In this document: piece after piece, positions 1-6,462 of the stretch
Numbering within the stretch: the stretch's first letter is position 1
How the letters are laid out: each line of letters opens with the position of its first letter
Assembly (NCBI GenBank): GCA_964441535.1
Contig: CAYTXQ010000030.1
Coordinates: 1 to 9,783, forward strand
DNA: 9,783 nt
Direction of reading: 5' to 3'
Source of the DNA: CAYNLX01 sp964441535
GTDB lineage: Bacteria; Bacillota_I; Bacilli_A; RF39; UBA660
Translations under genes and position numbers: made by a program
Notes under the pieces: model-generated
What the model was told of the DNA's origin: nothing
What the model saw: the letters and a program-made list of their open reading frames with translations, nothing else
Database searches by the model: none

Positions 1-67
1 CCCATACTGTTCTTATTGTTTCATTTTTAAATATTTTATTTATTAAGTGCATTTTTTCTTCTTTCAT
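1..67 (-). CDS. 5' end of a gene, possibly BRO-family N-terminal domain protein (partial)
   Basis: An ATG at 67-65 opens a frame that runs off the window edge, giving 22 residues that begin MKEEKMHLINKIF and include NETIRTVW. The Shine-Dalgarno-like AAGGAAAT lies just upstream (about 73-80) and a TATAAT box is at 86-91. The segment 'IFKNETIRTVW' resembles the opening strand of BRO-N/phage antirepressor-like proteins, which often read IF..K.IRT.WD. That resemblance rests on about ten residues, so the family call is weak. The frame with its start signal is better supported than the function. The gene follows the metG terminator and appears to be a separate transcription unit. Confidence 0.4.
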   Translation of the reverse strand, partial: MKEEKMHLINKIFKNETIRTVW

Positions 68-127
68 TTTTAATTTCCTTTCTATATTATATATATACCA
101 AGAAATTAAAATTTCCTTTAACTATAA

Positions 128-155
128 ACAAAAAAGACACAACTTAATATGTCTT
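128..155 (-). terminator. Intrinsic terminator of metG
   Basis: On the minus strand AAGACA (155-150) can pair with TGTCTT (139-134) across a 10-base loop, followed by a T run (down to 130). The stem begins inside the metG stop codon (156-154), so the gene and its terminator overlap. Confidence 0.7.
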
Positions 156-1725
156 AATTTGATAATTCATATAATTCTTTCATTTCTTTTTCTATATCCA
201 ATCTAGGATATAATATTTCTCCTTTGGATACTTTAGTACTTGGTTCTAATTTGTTAAATTCTTTGATGCCTTCAAAACTATTAGGTACTTTTAAACCAAA
301 ATCATCAAACACTCTTTTTATATTTTTAGTTAAAAATGGTAGTAATAAAGTACTTCCCTTTATTATAACTTCACTCAAATTATATAAAACTGTTTTTAAT
401 CTTTCAATATCAGTTTTAGCCAGATTCCATGGTTCTGTTTCATCGATATATTTATTTGCTCTAGAAAATATCTTAATAGCATTATCTAAAGAACCTGATG
501 GGTTAATATTTTCCATATCATTAATACTATTATCTATTAAATTAATAATATCATTCTTAAAATTATTATCTAATTCAGTTGGTTCATTAGGAGTGGGAAT
601 AATTCCATCAAAATATTTTTCTATCATCGAAACTGTTCTTGAAACTAAATTACCTATATCGTTACTTAAATTAGTATTAACTCCCTTTAAGAAAATTTCC
701 TGGTTATAAGGACCATCTCCACCAAAAGGAATTTCTTTAATTAAGAAGTATCTAACTGCATCTGATGAATATCTTTCACAAAGTATTCTTGGATTAATAC
801 AATCTTTTTTTAATGCTTCTTTACTTTTACTTAATTTTTCTCCTCCAAATAAAAGCCATCCATGACCAAATATTTTTTTAGGAAGTGGTATATCTAAAGC
901 CATTAACAAGGCAGGCCATATTATAGCATGAAATCTTACTATTTCTTTACCTATTACATGTACATCAGCTGGCCAAAATTTTTTAAATAAAGAATCATCT
1001 TCAGTAAGATATCCTAAAGCAGTTATATAGTTTGATAACGCATCTATCCACACATATATCGTATGTTTTTCATCAAAAGGTAGAGGTATACCCCATGAAA
1101 CAGAAGTTCTGCTTATACATAAATCCTTTAAACCTTTACTTAAAAAATTATTAATCATTTCATTAGTTCTTGTACTAGGCTGTAGAAATTCTGGATTTTC
1201 TTTATATAAATTTATAATTTTATCAGTATAATTACTTAATTTAAAGAAATAACTTTCCTCTTTAGTTTCTTCCACTTCTCTATTACAATCCGGACATTTA
1301 CCATCTACTAATTCTTTTTCAGTCCAAAATGATTCACAAGGAGTACAATATAAACCAGTATATGTATCTTTATAAATATCTCCTTTATCATATAATTTTT
1401 GAACTATTTTCTGAACAGATTTAATATGTCTTTCTTCAGTTGTACGAATAAAATCATCATATGAAATATCAAGTATTTTCCATAATTCTTTTGTATCATT
1501 AATTATTTCATCTAAAAACTCCATTTCTGTTTTAGAAGCTTCATAAGCTTTTTTTTGAATTTTTTGACCATGTTCATCTGTTCCAGTTAAGTAAAAAACT
1601 TCTTTTCCCAAATATCTATTAAATCTAGCAATAGCATCACAAACTATAGTCGTATAACAATTTCCTAAAGTTAATTTACCACTAGGATAATATATAGGAG
1701 TTGTAATATAAAATTTTTCTTTCAT
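154..1725 (-). CDS. metG: Methionyl-tRNA synthetase (short form)
   Basis: A class I synthetase that charges tRNA-Met in the cytoplasm. In the 526-residue reading from the upstream ATG (1734), the catalytic-domain opening is YYPSGKLTLGNCYTT (15-29), followed by LTGTDEHGQKIQ (49-60). The zinc knuckle has Cys130, Cys133, Cys147 and Cys150, the second signature is KLSKS (300-304), and an anticodon-binding region follows (NKYIDETEPWNLAK). The protein ends after the anticodon domain and lacks the C-terminal tRNA-binding OB fold of longer forms. I place the start at ATG 1725 (protein MKEKFYITTP, 523 aa): AAGGA at 1739-1735 is well spaced for it but abuts the ATG at 1734, and the promoter at 1749-1779 would start the mRNA only a few bases from 1734. 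The HIGH motif reads TLGN, losing both histidines, yet the rest of the protein is intact. The gene has its own promoter and terminator, downstream of glyS. Confidence 0.95.
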   Translation of the reverse strand: MKEKFYITTPIYYPSGKLTLGNCYTTIVCDAIARFNRYLGKEVFYLTGTDEHGQKIQKKAYEASKTEMEFLDEIINDTKELWKILDISYDDFIRTTEERHIKSVQKIVQKLYDKGDIYKDTYTGLYCTPCESFWTEKELVDGKCPDCNREVEETKEESYFFKLSNYTDKIINLYKENPEFLQPSTRTNEMINNFLSKGLKDLCISRTSVSWGIPLPFDEKHTIYVWIDALSNYITALGYLTEDDSLFKKFWPADVHVIGKEIVRFHAIIWPALLMALDIPLPKKIFGHGWLLFGGEKLSKSKEALKKDCINPRILCERYSSDAVRYFLIKEIPFGGDGPYNQEIFLKGVNTNLSNDIGNLVSRTVSMIEKYFDGIIPTPNEPTELDNNFKNDIINLIDNSINDMENINPSGSLDNAIKIFSRANKYIDETEPWNLAKTDIERLKTVLYNLSEVIIKGSTLLLPFLTKNIKRVFDDFGLKVPNSFEGIKEFNKLEPSTKVSKGEILYPRLDIEKEMKELYELSN

Positions 1726-1748
1726 TAAAATCATTCCTTGGTACTAAA

Positions 1749-1779
1749 ATTATAGCATAAAAACATTAAACTATGTTAA
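1749..1779 (-). promoter_or_regulatory. Promoter of metG, extended -10
   Basis: The minus strand has TGC-TATAAT (TG at 1757-1756, -10 box 1754-1749), an extended -10 promoter. A -35-like TTAACA at 1779-1774 is 19 bases away, which is long, but the extended -10 can compensate. The -35 box overlaps the glyS stop codon. Transcription would start near 1742, giving a 5' leader of about 17 bases before ATG 1725. Confidence 0.55.
1759..1777 (-). terminator. Weak hairpin after glyS
   Basis: On the minus strand AACAT (1777-1773) can pair with ATGTT (1766-1762) across six bases, followed by a short T run to 1759. It overlaps the glyS stop codon, as the stronger terminators of metG and yqeY overlap theirs. 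With only five A/T-rich pairs it is probably leaky, and it overlaps the metG promoter spacer. Confidence 0.3.
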
Positions 1780-3161
1780 AAATTTATCTTGTCACTAATA
1801 TACGAAACTAAGTTATCCAAATTAATTATAGTTTGTTCCATAGTATCTCTATCTCTTATTGTTACTGTATTGTTTTTTAATGTTTCATCATCAACAGTGA
1901 TACAAAATGGAGTTCCTATAGCATCACTTCTTCTATATCTTTTACCAATGCTTCCAGACTCATCATAGCTTGTCATAAAATTAGAACATAGTTTAGAATA
2001 TATCTGCATAGCTTTTTCACTATGTAATTTTTTTATTAAAGGAAGTACAGTTACTTTATATGGAGCTAAATATGGATGAATTTTTAATACTTCTCTTTCT
2101 TCATTTTCTAATTTTTCTATTTTATATGAATCACATAGTATTGTTAAAAGTAATCTATCTACTCCTAAAGAAGGTTCTACAACATATGGTAAATATTTTT
2201 CATTAGTTTCAGGATCCATATATTTTAAATCTACCTTAGAATATTTTTCATGAACTGATAAATCGTAATCAGTTCTGTCTGCTATACCCCATAATTCTCC
2301 CCATCCCATAGGAAATAAATATTCTATATCAGTAGTAGCTTTAGAATAAAATGTCAACTCTTCTTTAGAGTGATCTCTAAATCTTAAATTTTCTTTATTA
2401 ATTCCTAAAGATTTTAAAAAATCTAAACAAAAACTTTTATAATAGCCAAACCAATCTAAATCAGTATCTGGTTTACAAAAAAATTCTAGTTCCATTTGTT
2501 CAAATTCCCTAGTCCTAAATATAAAATTACCTGGAGTTATTTCATTTCTAAAACTTTTACCTATTTGACCTATTCCAAAAGGAATTTTTAATCTCATACT
2601 TCTTTGAACATTTAAAAAATTTGTGAAAATTCCCTGTGCTGTTTCTCCTCTTAAATAAACTACATTTTTATTATCTTCAGTAACTCCTAAACGAGTTTCA
2701 AACAATTGATTGAATTCTCTTATATCAGTAAAATCTTTACTCTCACAATAAGGACATGGCACTTCATTATCTTTTATAAATTTAGATAATTTTTCTAAAG
2801 ACCATCCTTCAATATGTTCTTTTCTATTATTAGTTTCTAAATATTCTTCTATTAGATGATCTGCTCTATATCTGCTCTTACATTTTTTACAATCTATTAG
2901 AGGATCTGTAAATGAAGAAACATGTCCTGAAGCTTCCCATACTTTAGGATTCATAATTATAGCAGAATCTAATCCATAGTTATATGTACTTTCTTGAATA
3001 AATTTTTTCCACCAAGCTTTTTTAATATTCTCTTTTAATTCTTTTCCTAAAGGACCGTAATCCCAAGTATTAGCTAAACCTCCATATATTTCACTATCTT
3101 GAAATATAAAACCATATTGTTTACAATAATTCACTATTTTTTCCATTGTTAATTTTTCCAT
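1776..3161 (-). CDS. glyS: Glycyl-tRNA synthetase, single-chain homodimeric type
   Basis: A class II synthetase that charges tRNA-Gly, of the alpha2 (eukaryote/archaea-like) type rather than the GlyQ+GlyS alpha2-beta2 type. Visible parts in order: YGGLANTWDYGPLGKEL (26-42), zinc-type cysteine pairs Cys91/Cys94 and Cys136/Cys139, YLRGETAQGIF (169-179), motif 2 (FRNEITPGNF from 204, then RTREFEQMELEFF at 216-228), motif 3 EPSLGVDRLLL (329-339), and a C-terminal anticodon-binding domain (APYKVTVLPL; SGSIGKRYRRSDAIGTP). The length of 461 aa is normal for the family. The ATG at 3161 has AGAGGTAT just upstream, made from the last codons of the LOG-family gene. Only two bases separate the genes, so they are probably co-transcribed and translationally coupled. 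The glycine T-box at 3721-3845 lies upstream of both and should raise expression when uncharged tRNA-Gly accumulates. Confidence 0.97.
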   Translation of the reverse strand: MEKLTMEKIVNYCKQYGFIFQDSEIYGGLANTWDYGPLGKELKENIKKAWWKKFIQESTYNYGLDSAIIMNPKVWEASGHVSSFTDPLIDCKKCKSRYRADHLIEEYLETNNRKEHIEGWSLEKLSKFIKDNEVPCPYCESKDFTDIREFNQLFETRLGVTEDNKNVVYLRGETAQGIFTNFLNVQRSMRLKIPFGIGQIGKSFRNEITPGNFIFRTREFEQMELEFFCKPDTDLDWFGYYKSFCLDFLKSLGINKENLRFRDHSKEELTFYSKATTDIEYLFPMGWGELWGIADRTDYDLSVHEKYSKVDLKYMDPETNEKYLPYVVEPSLGVDRLLLTILCDSYKIEKLENEEREVLKIHPYLAPYKVTVLPLIKKLHSEKAMQIYSKLCSNFMTSYDESGSIGKRYRRSDAIGTPFCITVDDETLKNNTVTIRDRDTMEQTIINLDNLVSYISDKINF

Positions 3162-3163
3162 TT

Positions 3164-3706
3164 TTATACCTCTTTCTTAAACAACTCTATTAAATTGAAT
3201 AATTCATCTTCACTATTCGCTATTTTATAATATTCTTTTATATTAGGATTTATAAATCTTTCAGATATTAATTCATCTATAAATTCTAATAATTTATTAT
3301 AGAATCCTTCATAATTAAATATTATTACAGGTTTAAATTCAGGAATAGATCTTGATTCTTCTAACATTGAAAATAATTCAGATAAAGTTCCTATGCCGCC
3401 AGGCATTATTAATAATAAATCACTTACTTCATATATCTTTTTTGATCTTTCAAATGTAGTATCCAATAGTATTTCTTCTGTTGCTTCAATTTTATCGAAA
3501 TCAGATTTATATTTTTCTACAGTATATGCATATATATTCTTTTTACCTTCTTTAAATATTTTATAACAAATTCCCATTATGGAATAATATGCTGCTCCAT
3601 ATACTAAATCATAACTCTCTGATAATTTAACAGAAATTTTCTCAGCAACATCAATATATTTTTTATCTATTGATTTTTCTGCTGAAGATCCTATAAAAAC
3701 TTTCAT
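3164..3706 (-). CDS. LOG-family protein (nucleotide phosphoribohydrolase-like)
   Basis: A 180-residue Rossmann-like protein of the LOG / 'lysine decarboxylase-like' family. Characterised members cleave the N-glycosidic bond of nucleoside monophosphates, releasing ribose 5-phosphate, but the substrate here is unknown. The N terminus MKVFIGSS (1-8) matches the family opening VFxGSS. The signature PGGIGTLSEL is at 102-111, including the catalytic-type Glu110. Arg87 aligns with the Arg of the usual MHERK motif (15 residues before the PGG), but the following Lys is Ser88. The glycine-rich loop, usually YGGGxxGLMG, is degenerate here (YGAAYYSIMG, 36-45). It is therefore an authentic but divergent member. 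A strong AGGAGG (3716-3711) fixes the ATG at 3706. It is the first cistron behind the glycine T-box and is followed two bases later by glyS, so it is predicted to respond to tRNA-Gly charging. I see no biochemical reason for that coupling. Confidence 0.85.
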   Translation of the reverse strand: MKVFIGSSAEKSIDKKYIDVAEKISVKLSESYDLVYGAAYYSIMGICYKIFKEGKKNIYAYTVEKYKSDFDKIEATEEILLDTTFERSKKIYEVSDLLLIMPGGIGTLSELFSMLEESRSIPEFKPVIIFNYEGFYNKLLEFIDELISERFINPNIKEYYKIANSEDELFNLIELFKKEV

Positions 3707-3720
3707 ACTTTTTCCTCCTA

Positions 3721-3845
3721 ATAAAAAAACTCCTATAATGCATAGGGACGAAATATTATCCGCGGTTCCACCCTACTTATTCTAAGAGAATCTCTTTTCA
3801 CATATAGCTCAGGACTTACCATTTCCCTCTTCGCTTTTATATTTA
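3721..3845 (-). promoter_or_regulatory. Glycine T-box leader with reduced Stem I
   Basis: The T-box core AGGGTGGAACCGCGG lies at 3774-3760. Its UGGA should pair with an acceptor end UCCA, matching the U discriminator of bacterial tRNA-Gly. AGGG of the T-box (3774-3771) can pair with CCCT (3747-3744) to form the antiterminator. The alternative terminator pairs CCTAT (3746-3742) with ATAGG (3736-3732), followed by seven T (3729-3723), so the two folds exclude each other. Upstream is a Stem III-like hairpin AAGAG-ATT-CTCTT (3796-3784). Before that is a compact Stem I-like element (3834-3807, minus strand GCGAAGAGGGAAATGG then TAAGTCCTGAGC). I cannot find the usual specifier context (GAA-codon-A) or K-turn. 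If transcription starts at the promoter just upstream, the whole leader is only about 139 bases. The target genes are the LOG-family gene and glyS. Confidence 0.85.
3723..3747 (-). terminator. T-box regulated terminator
   Basis: Terminator half of the riboswitch: CCTAT / ATAGG with a five-base loop, followed by seven T. The CCCT of its 5' arm is the same strand the antiterminator needs, which is how the switch works. Read-through leads straight into AGGAGG and the LOG-family ATG. Confidence 0.75.
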
Positions 3846-3852
3846 TATACTT

Positions 3853-3881
3853 ATTATAAAATAATAACTTATATTATGCAA
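3853..3881 (-). promoter_or_regulatory. Promoter of the T-box / LOG / glyS unit
   Basis: A perfect -10 TATAAT (3858-3853) is preceded after exactly 17 bases by TTGCAT (3881-3876), a partial -35. It overlaps the region just past the recO stop codon. The predicted transcription start is near 3845, directly before the Stem I-like hairpin. The weak -35 leaves room for an alternative start inside recO. Confidence 0.6.
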
Positions 3882-3884
3882 TAA

Positions 3885-4610
3885 CTAACTTACCTGTTTT
3901 AGAAAAGTTTTACTGTATAAGTAAAGTCCTGTATATCTTTCATAATATTTATCCAAAAAATAATTTATTTCATTTACTACTTTTTCACTTATTTTTAATT
4001 CAGTAATACTCTTAACATCAACGTAATAATACATTCTTAACATTTTAATTGTTTTAGAATCAACTATAAATTCATTAGTCAAACACTTCTTACAGATAAA
4101 ACCACCAAAATCACCATCTATAGTCACTATATTGATTTTATCTCCACATTTAACACATGAATCTAAATTTAAATTAACCCCCAAATAATCAAGTAATTTA
4201 ATCTCAATTATATTAGTTAAAACTATAGGATTTAAACCAGATTCAAGTTTTAATATAGTATTAATATATAAATCAAATAATTCTTCATCATCATTTTGTT
4301 TAGCTACTTGAGTAGTAAGTTCAGTTATATAAGTCAAATGACTAATTAATTTAATATCTTTTTTAATATTAGATAATTCATTTATTATGTCGCAAGTAAT
4401 TAAATTACAAAGTTTATTTTCTTTGTAATATATATGAAAGTAGCCATAAGTAAATCTACTGGTATAAACTCTCAGTTTGCTTTTTACACTTTTAGCACCT
4501 TTAGCAATTAAACCAATAATACCATATTCTCTTGTAAATACGTTTATTATTTTAGATGTATCTCCATAAGGAACTTCACTTATAACTATACCTTCTACTT
4601 TTTTTATCAA
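3885..4610 (-). CDS. recO: DNA repair protein RecO
   Basis: RecO binds single-stranded DNA and, with RecR, loads RecA in RecF-pathway recombinational repair. The N-terminal OB fold opens with IKKVEGIVISEVPYGDTSK (2-20) and FTREYGIIGLIAKGAK (25-40), close to the family pattern KxEGIVL...GE..KIV..FT.E.G. The zinc-finger pairs are Cys152/Cys155 and Cys173/Cys176. At 241 aa it has normal RecO length. The start is a TTG (4610-4608): no in-frame ATG lies near, a stop lies ten codons upstream, and the TTG places IKKVEG where RecO proteins normally begin. The Shine-Dalgarno is weak (AGAAGTG). The yqzL stop codon lies 7 bases upstream, so initiation may depend on coupling. The gene ends at TAG 3887-3885, just before the promoter of the glyS unit. 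Confidence 0.93.
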   Translation of the reverse strand: MIKKVEGIVISEVPYGDTSKIINVFTREYGIIGLIAKGAKSVKSKLRVYTSRFTYGYFHIYYKENKLCNLITCDIINELSNIKKDIKLISHLTYITELTTQVAKQNDDEELFDLYINTILKLESGLNPIVLTNIIEIKLLDYLGVNLNLDSCVKCGDKINIVTIDGDFGGFICKKCLTNEFIVDSKTIKMLRMYYYVDVKSITELKISEKVVNEINYFLDKYYERYTGLYLYSKTFLKQVS

Positions 4611-4617
4611 GTATTTT

Positions 4618-4698
4618 TCACTTCTTTCTTTTGTAAGTTAAATAATATTCTATTTTACCTGTTTTCTTAAATAAATTCCAAGCTGTCTTTTTATCCAT
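4618..4698 (-). CDS. yqzL: YqzL-family micro-protein (26 aa)
   Basis: A 26-codon frame from ATG 4698 to TGA 4618 encodes MDKKTAWNLFKKTG followed by KIEYYLTYKRKK. The pattern W..F..TG.I..YL.YK and the position between era and recO match YqzL, a small protein of unknown function at this place in Bacillus. It is shorter than the Bacillus protein and ends right after the conserved core in a basic tail. A GAAAGG motif lies about 11-12 bases before the ATG, rather far, and within the hairpin at 4704-4732. The stop is 7 bases before the recO TTG, so one role may simply be to deliver ribosomes to recO. The combination of residue pattern and synteny makes this a real gene in my view, although it is very short. 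Confidence 0.75.
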   Translation of the reverse strand: MDKKTAWNLFKKTGKIEYYLTYKRKK

Positions 4699-4703
4699 AA
4701 AAT

Positions 4704-4732
4704 AACCCAACCTTTCAAATATATATTGGGTT
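4704..4732 (-). other. Inverted repeat between era and yqzL
   Basis: AACCCAA (4732-4726) and TTGGGTT (4710-4704) form a perfect 7-pair stem with a 15-base loop on the minus strand. The era stop codon is at 4748-4746. Downstream comes ATTTTATG, with only four T before the yqzL start codon, so it is a poor terminator. The loop contains the GAAAGG that could serve as yqzL ribosome site. It may attenuate recO, modulate yqzL translation or act as an mRNA processing point; the sequence does not decide. Confidence 0.45.
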
Positions 4733-4745
4733 AAAAAATTAAATT

Positions 4746-5630
4746 TTATTCAAAATCCTTAAAACCTAACTCTGATAAATATTTTTCTTTATTTCTCCAG
4801 TTGGAAATAGTCTTAACATATAATTCCAAATATACCTTTTTACCAAGTAATTCTTCCATATCTATTCTTGCTCTAGTACCTACTTCTTTTAACATTTCTC
4901 CATTTTTACCTATTATTATTCTTTTAAGAGCATCTCTATCTACAATTATATCAACACTTACATTAAATAAATCTTCTCTTTCTTCAAATGCTACAGTATA
5001 ACAAGTTACACTATAAGGAACTTCTTGTTCAGTTAATTGAAATATTTTTTCTCTAACAAGTTCACTCAACATAAAATTTGTACTACTACTAGTAATCATA
5101 GATTCATCAAAATATTTTATTTCATCTGTTAAATATTTCTTTGTAACTTTAAGTAATCTATCTATATTATCTTTTTTTGTTGCAGATATTGGTACTATTT
5201 CTGCAAAAGGAAAACAATCCTTATATTCATTTATCTTATATAAAATCTGTTCATCATTTAATTTATCTATTTTGTTTAATACTAAAATTACAGGAGATTC
5301 TGTATGAGTTAAAGATTCTAAAATAAATTTATCACCTTTACCAAAATCTTCACTAGCATCTACTAAAAATAATATAACATCTATATCATTTATTAAAGAA
5401 TGCGCCTGCTTATTTAAAAATTTTCCCAATTTATTAATGGGCTTATGAATTCCTGGAGTATCAACAAATATTATCTGATAATCCTCTTCGTTATAAATCC
5501 CTTGTATTATATTTCTAGTAGTACCAGGCTTATTTGAAGTAATGGCAATTTTAGAATTAATTAAAGAATTTAAAAGTGTACTTTTTCCTACATTAGGTCT
5601 TCCTATTAAACTAACAAAACCACTCTTCAT
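4746..5630 (-). CDS. era: GTPase Era
   Basis: Era is an essential-type GTPase that binds the 3' end of 16S rRNA and acts in 30S subunit assembly. The GTPase domain shows G1 GRPNVGKS (10-17), the switch region NKPGTTRN (33-40), G3 DTPG (57-60) and G4 NKID (119-122). The C-terminal KH RNA-binding domain carries VDRDALKRIIIGKNG, then LKEVGTRARIDMEELL. The length of 294 aa is normal. AGGAGG lies 8 bases before ATG 5630, and the dgkA stop is 18 bases upstream. The nearby ybeY encodes another factor for the same 16S 3' end, fitting a ribosome-maturation operon. Confidence 0.97.
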   Translation of the reverse strand: MKSGFVSLIGRPNVGKSTLLNSLINSKIAITSNKPGTTRNIIQGIYNEEDYQIIFVDTPGIHKPINKLGKFLNKQAHSLINDIDVILFLVDASEDFGKGDKFILESLTHTESPVILVLNKIDKLNDEQILYKINEYKDCFPFAEIVPISATKKDNIDRLLKVTKKYLTDEIKYFDESMITSSSTNFMLSELVREKIFQLTEQEVPYSVTCYTVAFEEREDLFNVSVDIIVDRDALKRIIIGKNGEMLKEVGTRARIDMEELLGKKVYLELYVKTISNWRNKEKYLSELGFKDFE

Positions 5631-5648
5631 AATACAAACCTCCTACTT

Positions 5649-6044
5649 CTAAAAAAGTGCAATAATATATGGAATAAACACCACTAATCCTATGGCTGCT
5701 GCCACTATAGATAACACAAATACAGCACCACTTGCAGTATCTTTAGCAATTTTAGCTAGTGGATGTATTTCTAAAGTTACCATGTCCACTACAGCTTCTA
5801 TAGCAGTATTCAATAATTCTGCTCCTAATATGATACCAATTGCTAATAAAACTAATATCCATTCGAGTCTATTAATATGAAAAACTAAACCTAAAATGAT
5901 AACTGAAACAGTTGCTATAGCATGTATTATGATACTTTGTTCATATTTTAAAGCATATATTAATCCATCAACTGAATATTTAAAACTTCTAAAGAATCTT
6001 CCTATTCCCTTTTTCTTAATTTCATCTCTTGATATTTTTTCCAT
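5649..6044 (-). CDS. dgkA: Diacylglycerol kinase / undecaprenol kinase, DgkA family
   Basis: A small integral membrane lipid kinase. In Gram-positives this family mostly phosphorylates undecaprenol for cell-wall carrier recycling. The protein has 131 residues with three hydrophobic segments at about 38-56, 61-80 and 105-130. The catalytic signature GAELLNTAIEAVVD spans 74-87 (Glu76, Asn79, Glu83, Asp87), and KDTASGAV (101-108) corresponds to the family KDxxSxAV. The N terminus GIGRFFRSFKYSVDGL is typical of the Gram-positive branch. The ATG at 6044 lies 23 bases inside the end of ybeY, with AGGAG in the ybeY codons, so the genes are translationally coupled. Confidence 0.95.
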   Translation of the reverse strand: MEKISRDEIKKKGIGRFFRSFKYSVDGLIYALKYEQSIIIHAIATVSVIILGLVFHINRLEWILVLLAIGIILGAELLNTAIEAVVDMVTLEIHPLAKIAKDTASGAVFVLSIVAAAIGLVVFIPYIIALF

Positions 6045-6462
6045 TTAAAATCATCTCCTGCAATTGAAACATTTCTATTTCATCTTCCTTATCCATATGA
6101 TTATAACCTAATAAATGTAATAAACCATGAATACATAAAAATGATAACTCTCTTTTTTCACTATGTCCATAATTTATGGCTTGATTTTTCATTCTTGGAA
6201 TACAAATATATATATCTCCAAGTAATCTAATCTTATTATAGCAATTATTTTTTGTATCTTCAAATGCAAATGATATTACATCAGTTATTTCGTTAATATT
6301 TCTATATTCTTTATTAATCTCTTTGATTTTATTTTCATCTACAAAAATTACTGAGAATACTGCATTTTTAACTTTTAATTTTTTAAGAGCATATTTTAGT
6401 AAACTTTTTAAATAAGAATAGTCTTTATATAAATTATTATCTTCAATAGAAATACTACTCAT
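6022..6462 (-). CDS. ybeY: Endoribonuclease YbeY
   Basis: A zinc-dependent RNase involved in 16S rRNA 3'-end maturation and ribosome quality control. The metal site is HGLLHLLGYNH (112-122 of the 146-residue form), with His112, His116 and His122. Conserved neighbours include EYRNINEITDVISFAFED (52-69) and GDIYICIP (82-89). The frame can be extended to a TTG at 6474, but I choose ATG 6462: it overlaps the last base of the upstream stop codon (TAATG), has GGTGG a few bases before it, and gives the family's usual length. It shares operon coupling with the VanZ-like gene upstream and dgkA downstream. Confidence 0.95.
   Translation of the reverse strand: MSSISIEDNNLYKDYSYLKSLLKYALKKLKVKNAVFSVIFVDENKIKEINKEYRNINEITDVISFAFEDTKNNCYNKIRLLGDIYICIPRMKNQAINYGHSEKRELSFLCIHGLLHLLGYNHMDKEDEIEMFQLQEMILNGKNIKR

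Noticed and set aside
224..709. Plus-strand open frame of 161 codons opposite metG
   Set aside because: It lies wholly antisense to a well-conserved metG, with no recognisable domain and no ribosome site that I could see. The AT-rich codons of the opposite strand explain it.
1726..1734. Upstream ATG of metG (protein MILMKEKF...)
   Set aside because: The SD-like AAGGA abuts this ATG with no spacing but is well placed for ATG 1725, and the predicted transcript start is only about 8 bases upstream.
4801..5001. Plus-strand open frame opposite the era KH domain
   Set aside because: Antisense shadow of era; no family pattern.
5692..5880. Plus-strand open frame opposite dgkA
   Set aside because: Antisense shadow of dgkA; its composition mirrors the membrane segments.
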